Shown: positions 44,290-54,539 of the stretch, piece after piece
How positions within the stretch are numbered: the first letter of the stretch is position 1
How the letters are laid out: every line of letters begins with the position of its first letter
NCBI RefSeq assembly: GCF_027744825.2
Contig: NC_071339.1
Coordinates: 23,933,501 to 23,997,500, forward strand
DNA length: 64,000 bases
Direction of reading: 5' to 3'
From: Synchiropus splendidus
Taxonomy: Eukaryota; Chordata; Actinopteri; Syngnathiformes; Callionymidae
Position numbers and translations under genes: made by a program
Notes under the pieces: model-generated
Told to the model about the DNA's origin: nothing
Seen by the model: the letters and a program-made list of their open reading frames with translations, nothing else
Databases searched by the model: none

Positions 44290-45180
44290 GTAATTTGAAG
44301 AGCTGATGAATGAGGAAAATGAGAGAGAACAAAGTGTGGAAGGAGTGGAAGGAGTGGCCATCGTTGATCAGGACGTGGCAAAGATTAGTGAGGCTGAAGT
44401 GAGAAGGGCATTGAAGAGGATGAAGAGTGGAAAGGCAGTGGGTCCTGATGATATACCTGTGGAGGTGTGGAAGTGTTTAGGAGAGGTGGCAGTAGACGTT
44501 TTGGCTAGAACATTTAACAAGGTCTTCGAGAGTAAGAAGATCCCTGAGGAATGGAGGAGATGTGTACTCGTGCCTATCTTCAAGAACAAGGGAGATGTCC
44601 AGTGTTATGGCAACTACAGAGGGATAAAGTTGATGAGCCATATGATGAAGCTGTGGGGAAAGAGTAGTGGTAAGTAGACTAAGGGCAGAAGTTAGCATAT
44701 GTGAGCAACAGCTTGGCTTCATTCCAAAGAACAGCACCACAGATGCAGTCTTTGCTTTGAGGATGTCCGTGGAGAAGTACAGAGAAGGCCAGAATGAGCT
44801 TCATTGTGTCCTTGTGGACCTGGAGAAAGCGTACGACAGTGTGCCAAGAGAAGAGTTGTGGTATGTATGTGTATGAGGAAGTCTGGAGTGGCAGAGAAGT
44901 ATGTTTGAGTGGTGCAGGACATGCTTGGAAACAGTGGCACTGAGGGAAAGACAGACAGGCAGAGCTGGAGGTAGAAGAGATGAAGATGCTCAGGTTCTCT
45001 CTGGGAGTGACCAGGATGGATAGGATCAGGAACCAGTATATCAGAGGGACAGCACATGTCAGATGTTTAGGAGACAAAGTCAGAGAGGCTAGATTGAGAT
45101 GGTTTCGATGGTTTGGACGCCACACAGGACTCGCCTTCTGTTCCAGACTCGCTATGGAAACCGTCCTTGACAACTGAAAA
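44290..45180 (+). mobile_element. RTE-type LINE fragment, broken RT
   Basis: Translation gives EVRRALKRMKSGKAVGPDDIPVEVWK, ARTFNKVFESKKIPEEWRR, NKGDVQCYGNYRGIKL, LGFIPKNSTTDAVFALR, and LVDLEKAYDSVPREELW with the first catalytic Asp. After a gap it gives GVTRMDRIRNQYIRGTAHV and LRWFRWFGRHTG from the C-terminus. There are frameshifts, and the FADD region is deleted. The clade is assigned from recall of these motifs. Confidence 0.7.
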
Positions 45181-45399
45181 TTGCAAATGATTATGAGTAA
45201 ATTATTTGATCCTATATTATACCACTTAACATTTAACCAGTAACCATCAGTTTTCAGAAGAGGAACTGTCATTGATGCAGAGGTGCGACGCTGCACAGCA
45301 GGGAGCGAATCGAATTTAGGCCACCAGAGACAGAACCCGCAGTATGAAAAGCCCCTTAAAACACCATCCCCCTAACAGCTGATTAACAAACTGATACAG

Positions 45400-45860
45400 C
45401 TGGCACTCAACATGTTGTGCAAATAGCTGCTAGACTTCCTCACAGGGAGAAGACAGGCATTGTGGGTCGGCAGCAACATGTCCAGAACACAGGGGCCCAC
45501 AAGGATGTGTATTGAGCCCTCTCTTCACCCTGCTCACCCGCAACTGCAGACCAGCACACTGTGCTCATTCTACAGAGGAACCATAGAGAGCATCTTGTCC
45601 AGCTGTATCACTGCATGGAGCCTGCATGGCATCGAGACCCTTCATCACTTAGAAAGAACAGCTGAGAAGACTGCAGGAATCTCTCTTCCTTCCTAGAGGA
45701 CATCTACAGCACCCGCCTCACCCACAAAATCCTCTTCATTACAGGGATGCTACACAGCCGCTTCAGTCTGCTGCCATCAGGAAGGAGGCTGCAGAATCTG
45801 AGGGCCCGGGCCAGCTGAATTAAGGACAGCTTCATCCACTATGCTGTCAGGATGCTGTAC
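45400..45860 (+). mobile_element. L2/CR1-like LINE 3' fragment
   Basis: Translation fragments: LTGRRQALWVGSNMSRTQGP with stops between, then RGTIESILSSCITAW, then FLEDIYSTRLTHKI, SRFSLLPSGRRLQ and KDSFIHYAV. These are C-terminal LINE ORF2 residues with several frameshifts. Confidence 0.6.
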
Positions 45861-46275
45861 TCTTTGCCTGCTCTTCCCCCTCTACTCACTTCAACAAACA
45901 CACACATACCCCACACCAGAGTCAAGCTGCATCAACCACTTTATCCATCTTTGGGTTACTTGCACTACTCCACTCTGTAAATCAGGCTTATGTGCGTTGA
46001 TAATGAGATTTTCAACTAACATTATTGCACAACTGTCCAAGTTGTTAGTTTTATGCTTTTTAGATTGTTTTTTTCATTTTTTGAATGGGGATTGGGACAT
46101 CAAGCACGAGTGGTCTGTGTTCAAAGCTGCCATGGCTGAAGCTTCAGTGGTGAACTGTGGCATGAAGGTCATTGGTGCCTCATGGGGCAGTAACCAAAGG
46201 ACATCTTGGTGGACACCAGATGTCAGGGAAGCCATACGTCTGAAGAAGAAATCTTATCTTGCTTCTGTCATGTTT

Positions 46276-46960
46276 GCTGTCGGAGCCTGACCCAAGTGCA
46301 AGATAGCTGTTAATGAACAGGAGACTAGGACAACGAGGTTAGCAGTTAACAAATAACTTAATACAAATAACACAAAATAAAGCACATACAATACACGAAA
46401 ATCAAAGCGTCAACATCAGAAGCGGAGCTAGGAAGACGAACATAAAAGGAGGGGATAAACCTGAAACAGAAAAGCAGGTGAATGAGTACAAGCCTGAAAA
46501 TGGGGACAACAGAAAGATGTGCTCGAAAAACAATACTCACAAGGCTACAAAGAACAAAAGGCGCTCTGTAGCGGTAAAAACACACACAAACCCGAGGAAC
46601 TAAACACCACACGGTCTAACAAAGAAAGCACGTTAACAAACGCAAGTCATTGAAGCACAATCGGCAATGAGAGCAATAAGCTGAGCGACAGAAAGAAGAG
46701 AAGAACGCAGAGAACAAGCACAGATACAAAAACAGAGTCTCAAGAGAACAATGGGTCTAGAGAAAACATAACCATTCGAACACGAAATGATCATCTAGCC
46801 ACGCACGCTGGAACTCCAGGGTAGAAATCTCTGCAGGTGCAATCAGTGGAATGAGGACCAGCTGCGCTGCCATTAAGCTGAAGGGAGTGAGGAAACACAC
46901 GAACAGGACAACAGGTAGTAACAAAGAGCGTTTAGTGGACTCCTGAAGCAGTTGAAAGGT
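46276..46960 (-). mobile_element. possible LTR fragment
   Basis: On the minus strand the segment ends GCACTTGGGTCAGGCTCCGACA. This resembles the 3' end of the solo LTR at 62745-63266 (GCACTTGGGTCC...GTGACA). The other end was not located. Confidence 0.3.
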
Positions 46961-47221
46961 ACCGGTTGACCCGAAGGGCTGCTGCTTTGGCTGTTGCCAG
47001 GAGTTGATGAGATTTGCCCAGAAAATCTGAAGGCACTAGTTGTTGAGGTTTATTCAAGAGGTTTATTTCAACAGGTTATTTGTCACACATACAGTTATAT
47101 GGAGTACAATGCATGGTGAAATTCTCCCCCTGCATCCTAAAAAACAAAACAAAAAAACTACAGTGCAAAGTAACAATAAAATAATTGTGCATAAGTCTAA
47201 TTTAACGTGTGTGTGCGTGTG

Positions 47222-47222
47222 G

Positions 47223-47257
<35 letters not shown>

Positions 47258-47258
47258 G
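47222..47258 (+). repeat. (TG)n microsatellite
   Basis: About 17 TG units, next to the 3' end of the minus-strand LINE. Confidence 0.85.
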
Positions 47259-47289
47259 AGGTTTGGGAGACAGGAGCGATCGAAAGTGA

Positions 47290-49130
47290 CAGTATGACAC
47301 CAGGTTATGGAGGATGGCCAGGATAGCCTAAGGGAAGAAGCTTCTTCTCATCCTCTCAGTGTTGGTCCTCAGGAGGCGGAACCGGCGTCCTGATGATAAC
47401 AGGGAGAAGATAGAATGTCCAGGTCTCTGAGCTCTCGACCTGCATCATCTGGTGTAGGTGTCCTACAGGTCGGGAATGCTGATCATATAGTCTTCTCCGC
47501 CAAGCGGACTACTCTCTTCATAGCCGAGAAGTCCTGTTTGGTGCAGCTACCCATCCAGGTGGTGATGCTCCAAGTCGTGACGCTTTCAATAGTGCACGTG
47601 TAGAAGTTCCTGAACACCTTGACGGGGAGGCTGGCTGGCCTTCTTCACGGTCTGGTTGATGTGGCGTGACCATGACAGGTCTTGTGATGTGGTCACGCCG
47701 AGGTATTTGAAATTCTCCACTCTCTCCACGACGGACTCCCTGATGTGGAGTGGATGGATGTCTTCCCACTGCTTCCTCCTGTAGTCCACAATCAGCTCCT
47801 TGGTTTAGCTGACATTCAGTAGGGGGTTATTCTCCCGGCACCAGCTCTCCAAGTGGGAGACCTCTGTCCTGTAGGCCTCCTCCTCGTTGTGGGAGATTAA
47901 CCCCATGATGAGTGTTTTGTCAGCAAACTTTATGATGTGGTTGTTTGCTGATGTGGACACACAGTCATGTGTGTACAGGGACTACAGCAGGGGGCTCAGC
48001 ACGAGGGTGAGTGGGGAGGAGATGTGGCTGCCCGCACAACCCACTTGCTCTCTGCTGGTCAGGAAGTTGTAGATCCACCTCATCAGGGAAGGTCTCAGGC
48101 CGTGGTCACACAGCTTCATCACCAGCCTGGAAGGAATGATAGTGTTGAACGCTGAGCTGTAGTCTACAAACAACACTCTGACGTAGTTTCCAGTCCTGAG
48201 GTCCACGTGGGCCAGAATCTTGTGCAGCAGGAACTGCAGGGGGTCCAGGTCTGGTGGCAGAGAGGAGGTGATAAAGGTCTTGACCAGTTTCTCAAAACAT
48301 TTCATCACCACGGGCATGAGAGCAATTGGTCGGTAGTCATTCAGGGTGCTGGGATGAGTTGTCTTAGGGACAGGGACCACCACAGATTTTTTTTAAAACA
48401 GCTGAAAATCACACTCTGTGAGAGAAAGTAGTTAAATATTGTTATGAAAACCAACGCCAGTTGTTCTGTGCAGGCTTTGAGGACCCGGGCGCTGATGCTG
48501 TCTGCTCCTGCTGACTTTTCGGGATTCACATATTGGAATAGTCTCCTCACATCAAGGTCCGTCACAGTCAGCGTCTCCTCTCCTTCAGCAGGGGGCACGA
48601 CCTCCTGCCAGCGGTTGCTTTCAAAGCGGGCATAGAAGTGATTGAGCTCATCTACCAGATACCCGTCCGCACTCATGGGAGGTGGGCGTGGTGCTTTATA
48701 GTCTGTGATGACACTGAGTCCCTGGCACAGCGCCCTGGGGTTGCTGCCTTCCATCTGCTGCTCCAGTCTGGTGGCATATCGGTGTTTGGCAGCTTTCACG
48801 GTTTTCCGGACAGCATAAGTGGCAGCCCTGTATGATGTCATGCCCCCGGCAGCGAGCCCAGAGTAGTAAGCTGCTGTGCAGGCTTTCAGCGCATCGCATC
48901 GCTCTTTTATCTACCCACGGCTTCTGGTTCGGGAACACTCTAGTAGTGGATTTCGGTGTTGTGTCTTCTATTAGTTTCCTGATAAAACCCACAACGGCAT
49001 CTGTGAATTTGTTGACCTCACCTTCCGACTGCTCTGGAACATGTCCCAGTCAGTTGAGTCGAGTGCTCCCCTCAGCGCAGCCTCTGATTGGTCAGTCCAC
49101 CTCGTCACCTGTCTTTAAGCTCACGTTCCA
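47290..49130 (-). mobile_element. L2-type LINE, 5'-truncated and decayed
   Basis: Minus-strand ORF2 from 49000 down to 47400. It shows ESLHSSLLLWARCRG, RYATRLEQQMEGSNPRALCQGL, VNPEKSAGADSISARVLKAC and KTTHPSTLNDYRPIALMPVVMKCFEKL. The catalytic block LFVDYSSAFNTIIPSRL is followed by VENFKYLGVTTSQDLSWSRHI. Frameshifts near 48400 and 47980 and a lost YxDD block show it is dead. The 3' end carries a short tail beside the TG repeat. Confidence 0.75.
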
Positions 49131-49199
49131 GGAGCTGTTTGTATTTGGGCATGAGAAAGATGCCGTTGTGGTCCGAAAGATGATGATGGAGTGAACTTG

Positions 49200-49860
49200 C
49201 GGAGGAGTGGCTGTCTTGGCTGACATCCCTCTACAACATTGCATGGATGTCTCGGTCAGGACTAGAGATGGGTCGTTCATTGAACGATTCGTTCATTTAT
49301 CTTCTTCTATGCTAAAACCATGTTGCTGGTGCAGTGTATGACCACTAACATTCTTGCCTCTCAGACCCTGTTCTTGTCGGGTGTCATGGAGGATGCTGCA
49401 GAACCTGTTCCGTGTGCTAGAGAGAGTCATTTGTTTGACGATATTTATTCTTGTTATGTTTTGAAAAAAAATAAGCCGTTTTTAAAATCATTCTCCGTTA
49501 TTTTATTTATCTTCTAACATTTCTCTGATCAGAGTTCCTGCATTCTTCCCTCAGTGGTGATATTTTGCTGACCTTTTACTTGCTCATATGGTCTCAAACA
49601 CCAGGCCAACTCTTCAAGATGGTTTAGACTATGCCTCGTGATTAACATTGTTGTTGTGCATAAGTCTAACTAATTAAGGCATCAGAGACTCTGAAGTTGT
49701 GCTCGTTGGATATTTATACCATGCAGTGATGTCCAACCACAAAAATAATGTCATGTTTGACACTTTATTTGTAAAATGTTGGTAAAGTCAATTAAATTGA
49801 TGTTTAATTCCAACTGCACTTACTATTCAATCGCAGTATTGCGTGTGGCAAAACTAACAG
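49200..49860. other. gene-free stretch between LINEs
   Basis: No domain, exon or bounded repeat seen. Confidence 0.35.
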
Positions 49861-49869
49861 GCCAGAGGA

Positions 49870-50460
49870 TGTGTGCCAACTCCTCAGCCTACCTGGTAAG
49901 GTAAACTCTAAGGAGCTGGAGAGAAGGATCCGATCTATTGTTGAACCTCAGATTCACAAGGAGCAATGCAGGGTCCGTCCTGGCCGTGGAACTACAGACC
50001 AATTGTTTACTCTCTCAACAGTTCTCGAGGGTGCCTGGGCGCATGACCTGCCCGTCTACATGTACTTTGTAGACTTGGAGAAGGCATATGACCGGGTGCC
50101 CAGAGACAAGTTGTGGGAGGTGCTTCAGTAGTATTGGGTGCGTGGCTGCCTATTGAGGGCCGTTCAATCTCTCTATTCCAGGAGTGGGAGTTGCATTCGG
50201 ATTCTTGGGTGCAAGTCTGATGTGTTTCCGGGAGGGGTGGTCTCCGCCAGGGTTGTGCTGTGTCTCCAATCCTGTTTTTGGTTTACATGGAGAGGATTTC
50301 GAGGTGCTGCTCCAGTGGGGAGTGTTTGCGGTTTGGAGGCCTGAGGACCCAGTCACTGCAATTTGCGGAAGATTTAGTTCTCATGGCTTCATCATGGTGC
50401 GACTTTCAACTCTCGCTGGATCGTTTTGCATTTCAGAGTGAAGCGGCTGTGATGAGCATC
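49870..50460 (+). mobile_element. LINE reverse-transcriptase fragment
   Basis: LLSLPGKVNSKELERRIR, VEPQIHKEQCRVRPGRGTTD and YFVDLEKAYDRVPRDKLWEV (first catalytic Asp) are followed by a stop. GCLLRAVQSLYSRSGSCIRI comes next, and after a frameshift MSPILFLVYMERISR and LQFAEDLVLMASS, where the usual acidic pair reads ED. A LINE different from the RTE copy at 44.3 kb; the fragment at 60110-60470 looks like its C-terminus. Confidence 0.7.
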
Positions 50461-50649
50461 AGCACCTCTAAGTCCAAGGCCATGGTTTTCTCCTCTGTGA
50501 CACCATGCATGTCAAACTGGATTGCTGCATTCCTTATGGTTGTCTTCTGCTCTTCATTGGGGTCAACAGGTCTTTTCAACTCCACACATTTGTTGGAATA
50601 AGCAAATCGTGGCATAAAAGCATGGACTGAGTAATTGCCCCACACCAAA

Positions 50650-52680
50650 CATCAATGATTCATTCCAAATCCATATTGTTTATATTTTACCCAGTCAGAT
50701 AGAAGCCTATGTTTGTCCACATCCAAAAGTGTAGCCATCCTACAAAAAAAGAAAGTGTGAAAAAGCTAAGATACATTTCTCAATAGCATTCTGTGGGTAT
50801 TGCTCTAAACATTGAAGGACTGCAGTGTAAATACCAGCTCCACAGCTTCCCTCACATCTCTGTTGACACGGTCCTTCACATTAATGGTCGCAGTCTCTGG
50901 CATTCCACCTACGGAGCTGAATGAAACTGACTTCACAGTGATTGACAATGAAAAATACACAAAATACATGCCACAAATTAGTTTATATTGTAACTTTGTC
51001 CCCACAAAATCATGCTGATCATGAATCGAATGATACTTCAAGTCTGAGGATCACGACTCTCAATGGCATTGAATTAAGTCAACACTACTGCCACTCTCTT
51101 GGCAGGGGCAGACGTTTAGTTTATGTTTCAAAGTTAAATGTCATTCAAAGTATTTATGTTGCCAGACATATTTTTGCTTTCTTGACGAACTTTCTGCATA
51201 AACGATCATCACGATTGCGACTTGACTAAAATTGTGACGGCTCGCAGCGCCGCAAAAAATAGGATCAATGCTAATTCAAGCAATGTTCTTTCTATTTCAA
51301 AGTGCCATGGAGCGGGGCCACATGGATCGAAAACTGATTTAGGTAAGTGTCGCCTCTCAATTTGTCAAGTTAAAAGTTTTGGAAGGATGCACAAGTGAGA
51401 TTGTTGAGTACTTTGATATGCATGTATTTTTAAAATTCCATTTCATGGAACTAGATAACTTTAAAAAGTTCAAAAGTTAACAATTATGGACACAAATTAC
51501 AAGTCAACAAAACACTCACCAGTGATGGCACTTGAACACGCTTCTCCAGGATCCATGTCACTGTCCACAATCACAAGGTCTGACGGACCATCTTCCTCCT
51601 CATCATCATCGTTGTTGACGTTGCAATTCTGTTCTGGCTCTGACCTGTTTGTTTGAAAAAAATCCAACCCACAAATGAAATGTGTTGCTGTGGGACCAAA
51701 TTTCCTCAAATGGAAATAACATTGCCCAGGTAAGGCAACTAATTTCCCCCTGGCCATCGAATCAGTGTTAGACTGTATACAAACATTAATAATTGGATGA
51801 CAAGTTAAAGAAAAACAAAATCAAATGTATTAATAATTACTCACACTTTCCATTGGTATGTTCGAACACTTGAGGACAAGCTCCTGTCCATGCAAAATGT
51901 AAGAATATAGTCATTTTTAAAAAAAAAAGGATTGCCACAATAATCAACTTTATGTAGTTGTAGGTTGGACACGTGGTTACTTAATGGAAAATTCTGAGTT
52001 ATGTCTATGTTAAAAACGTTCGAAACTATTGAACTGATAACAATATATTACAACACAATGTCAATGAAGCTGCTCAATGACCCAGCCCATCCCGTCGGCC
52101 ACACAGTTCTGAATTATTAGGGTGAAAGCAAACACTCAAAAGTCACGATACTTGGTTGCACCACATTGTATTGATATTTTTTGGTTATGTGTATATTTAA
52201 TACAACACTTAGATGTGCTGATGCATTCGTGGGATGTTTAACACTAATAACTTATTTTGTTGATTAAATTCCCCTGCTGGACAGGAAAATTTAACTGACA
52301 GTCTAACTGGACTGAGCTGGTAACAGTAAACTTATAATGGAATACTGCATTATCTGATTTATTTCCCCCCTAAAATAATGGCTCTTGTTAACAAATATAT
52401 TGGTGAGCAGACAGCATTACAAAGCCTTGCAACGTATCACATTGCCACTCCTTTATCAGGATACATATCGTATGGCAAGATAACTGCCAATACACAGTCC
52501 TACTGAATTAATACTTTGACAGTATCTGTAAAGTAATTGTTTATTATGAAACATCACTAATATACAACATACCATTTTGTGCGTGTGATAAATTTTATTT
52601 CAATTTCATATTACATTCTCAAAGAAACTGTACTCTTTCGGGATTCAATATTACAAATCTGCTTCAACAGGTGCTTTTCA
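50650..52680. other. gene-free stretch
   Basis: A frame at 51497-51757 (minus) contains an acidic run and could be a fragment of an exon, but has no convincing splice partners. Otherwise AT-rich DNA. Confidence 0.35.
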
Positions 52681-52689
52681 TGAACAGTC

Positions 52690-52891
52690 TCTTCATCATT
52701 TTTTCTTTTCAAGAACTTCTCCATTCTTGTTAACTATCACAGATTTGCAGCTGTCAAGTGAATTCAGTGACACACTACCGACACCATACGTGGTTAATAG
52801 AACTGAGCGTCTTGCGGCCCTCGTGGCCCAAAGGAGTAAAACGAAAAACTTTTAGCGTCCCTGTAGGTGGCCCGATGGTTAAGAATCACTG
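52690..52891 (+). mobile_element. hAT-like element, uninterrupted right part
   Basis: Runs from CTTTTCAAGAACTTCTCC through AACTATCACAGATTTG and GACACCATACGTGG to GGCCCGATGGTTAAGAATCACTG. It serves as the reference for the insertion points in the other copies. Confidence 0.65.
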
Positions 52892-52954
52892 AACTAGACC
52901 AAATATAAATAATCACACGCACACACATACATGATAGTCTTTCTATCTTAGAAG

Positions 52955-53185
52955 CCAAAGTTACACGATGCAAATACAAAGTTCAACAACGATACTGGAG
53001 CACTAAAATAATTTATATTAACATCGGGGCTGCACAACTTACCTGTTCAGAAGCAGGTCCACTGGTCTGCCTGTCCGTGGGGTCCTTGAAGACGCAGCAC
53101 TTTAGTAGCCAATGTCAATGCCTGTTTAAAACTCAGTTGACCGTGCATGTATTTCATAAGTGTGGCGCACTCACTAAACTGATTC
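52955..53185. repeat. repeat shared with 41930-42198 (empty LTR site)
   Basis: Same words and order as 41930-42198, ending CACTAAACT and continuing with GATTCAGATG, where the other copy has the LTR. Confidence 0.7.
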
Positions 53186-53235
53186 AGATGAATTTAAATC
53201 AATAAAATCCAAATGCATGTGAGTCTGCACTCGTT

Positions 53236-53446
53236 TTTGTGAATTTGTTTCTGAAGTCTGTAAATTTGATTTGTTTCAGTTTGTAAATGTGTTTTGCACT
53301 TCCAGCCACCGTAGTTCTGAGTGCTCTCTGCTCTGTTTCCCAACAAATTCGCAGAGAGCACTCAGAACTACGGTGGCTGGAAGTGCAAAACACATTTACA
53401 AACTGAAACAAATCAAATTTACAGACTTCAGAAACAAATTCACAAA
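53236..53446. repeat. perfect 96-bp inverted repeat with 19-bp spacer
   Basis: Arms 53236-53331 and 53351-53446 are exact reverse complements by base-by-base reading of the ends and spot checks inside; the spacer is 53332-53350. The pairing stops sharply at 53235/53447. Two mirror-image open frames (53411-53199 and 53271-53477) are a by-product. Confidence 0.9.
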
Positions 53447-53585
53447 CTTTAGAAATGCAATTACTGCAAATGTTTGAAACAAACTTTGAAACAAATTAAC
53501 AAACTTTGGAAAAACATTTACAAATTACGGAACAAATATAAACACTTTAGAAACAAATTTACAAATGCCGAAACAAATTTCCTAG
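53398..53585 (+). repeat. AAACAAATT-rich degenerate tandem tract
   Basis: Repeats of the type (G)AAACAAATTNACAAACTTT with a loose period of about 20-25 bp. It overlaps the right palindrome arm. Confidence 0.6.
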
Positions 53586-54539
53586 TTGCTTTTTAAACCG
53601 GAAAAGGCAGATACCTGCGCTGTTGAGTAGAACCGGACGTTGTTTCACAGTGACGCAGCATGGATGGCAACCAAGCAGCGTATTTTGTGGTGAATACATG
53701 AGCAAATTAAAGGGGTTTTATTTTTCATGCGGTCGTTTTTAAGAGGCGCAGACCAGGCGGAAGGACTAGCCTTTCAGGGGACATCTCAACAGCCGGATAA
53801 TGCTCAATCAAGTAAGTGTTGCACGTCACTGTCTGATGCACGTGAACGTAAATGGTGTTTAGCCGGTTTGCGGCTACCGACTATATAAACTTGGCTTTGT
53901 AAATTCCAGGAGAACAACATTGCCCATCACTTAAGAAGTTCCTGGAGTATAGACATTTGAAGTCCAAGGAGCATCAATAATTTAACTTCGGGCCAAGAGG
54001 ACATAGGGCTAAAGAAAGAAATTGGATTGATATTGCCAGATTTTGGTCTTTGCACGTTAATAAATTATCAACATCTTGGAGCATGAATACATCTTTCTTT
54101 TCAGTCCTCTGCGAGCTATCGACTGCAATCAAAATTTAGCCAAACATTTCCGTTGGGTTGTCTTAATGCTGTGTGGTAAATTACACTTATTCCCATGCAG
54201 GAGGGTGTGCAGATTTAACATCATATAGCACTCGTGCAAGACGAGATGCTTTGCTGAAGCAACTCGGCAAAACTGTGTAATGATCTGGAGTATAGTTTAC
54301 AGTCGTGTACTGCGGAACTGTGGTTGCATAAATAACAACATAGAGTGACATCACATTCTCTGGTGTTTGTATAATCTGTATCACAATGAGTAGTGCATGG
54401 AATTAACCTTACCGTGAGAAAGTCTATGGTGTCCCAGAACAAGCTCTGCTCTACCTGTGATTTATGTTTATCTTAGGTAACTAACACACTACATCATTCC
54501 ACCTCTGCCATAAGATTTTGAGTTACAAGTTTTGGTCAC

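Noticed and set aside
51497..51757. Acidic minus-strand frame as an exon
   Set aside because: The DDDEEEDG run is suggestive, but no convincing upstream or downstream exons were found.
53199..53477. Two overlapping frames with the same N-terminus
   Set aside because: They arise from the perfect palindrome, not from coding.
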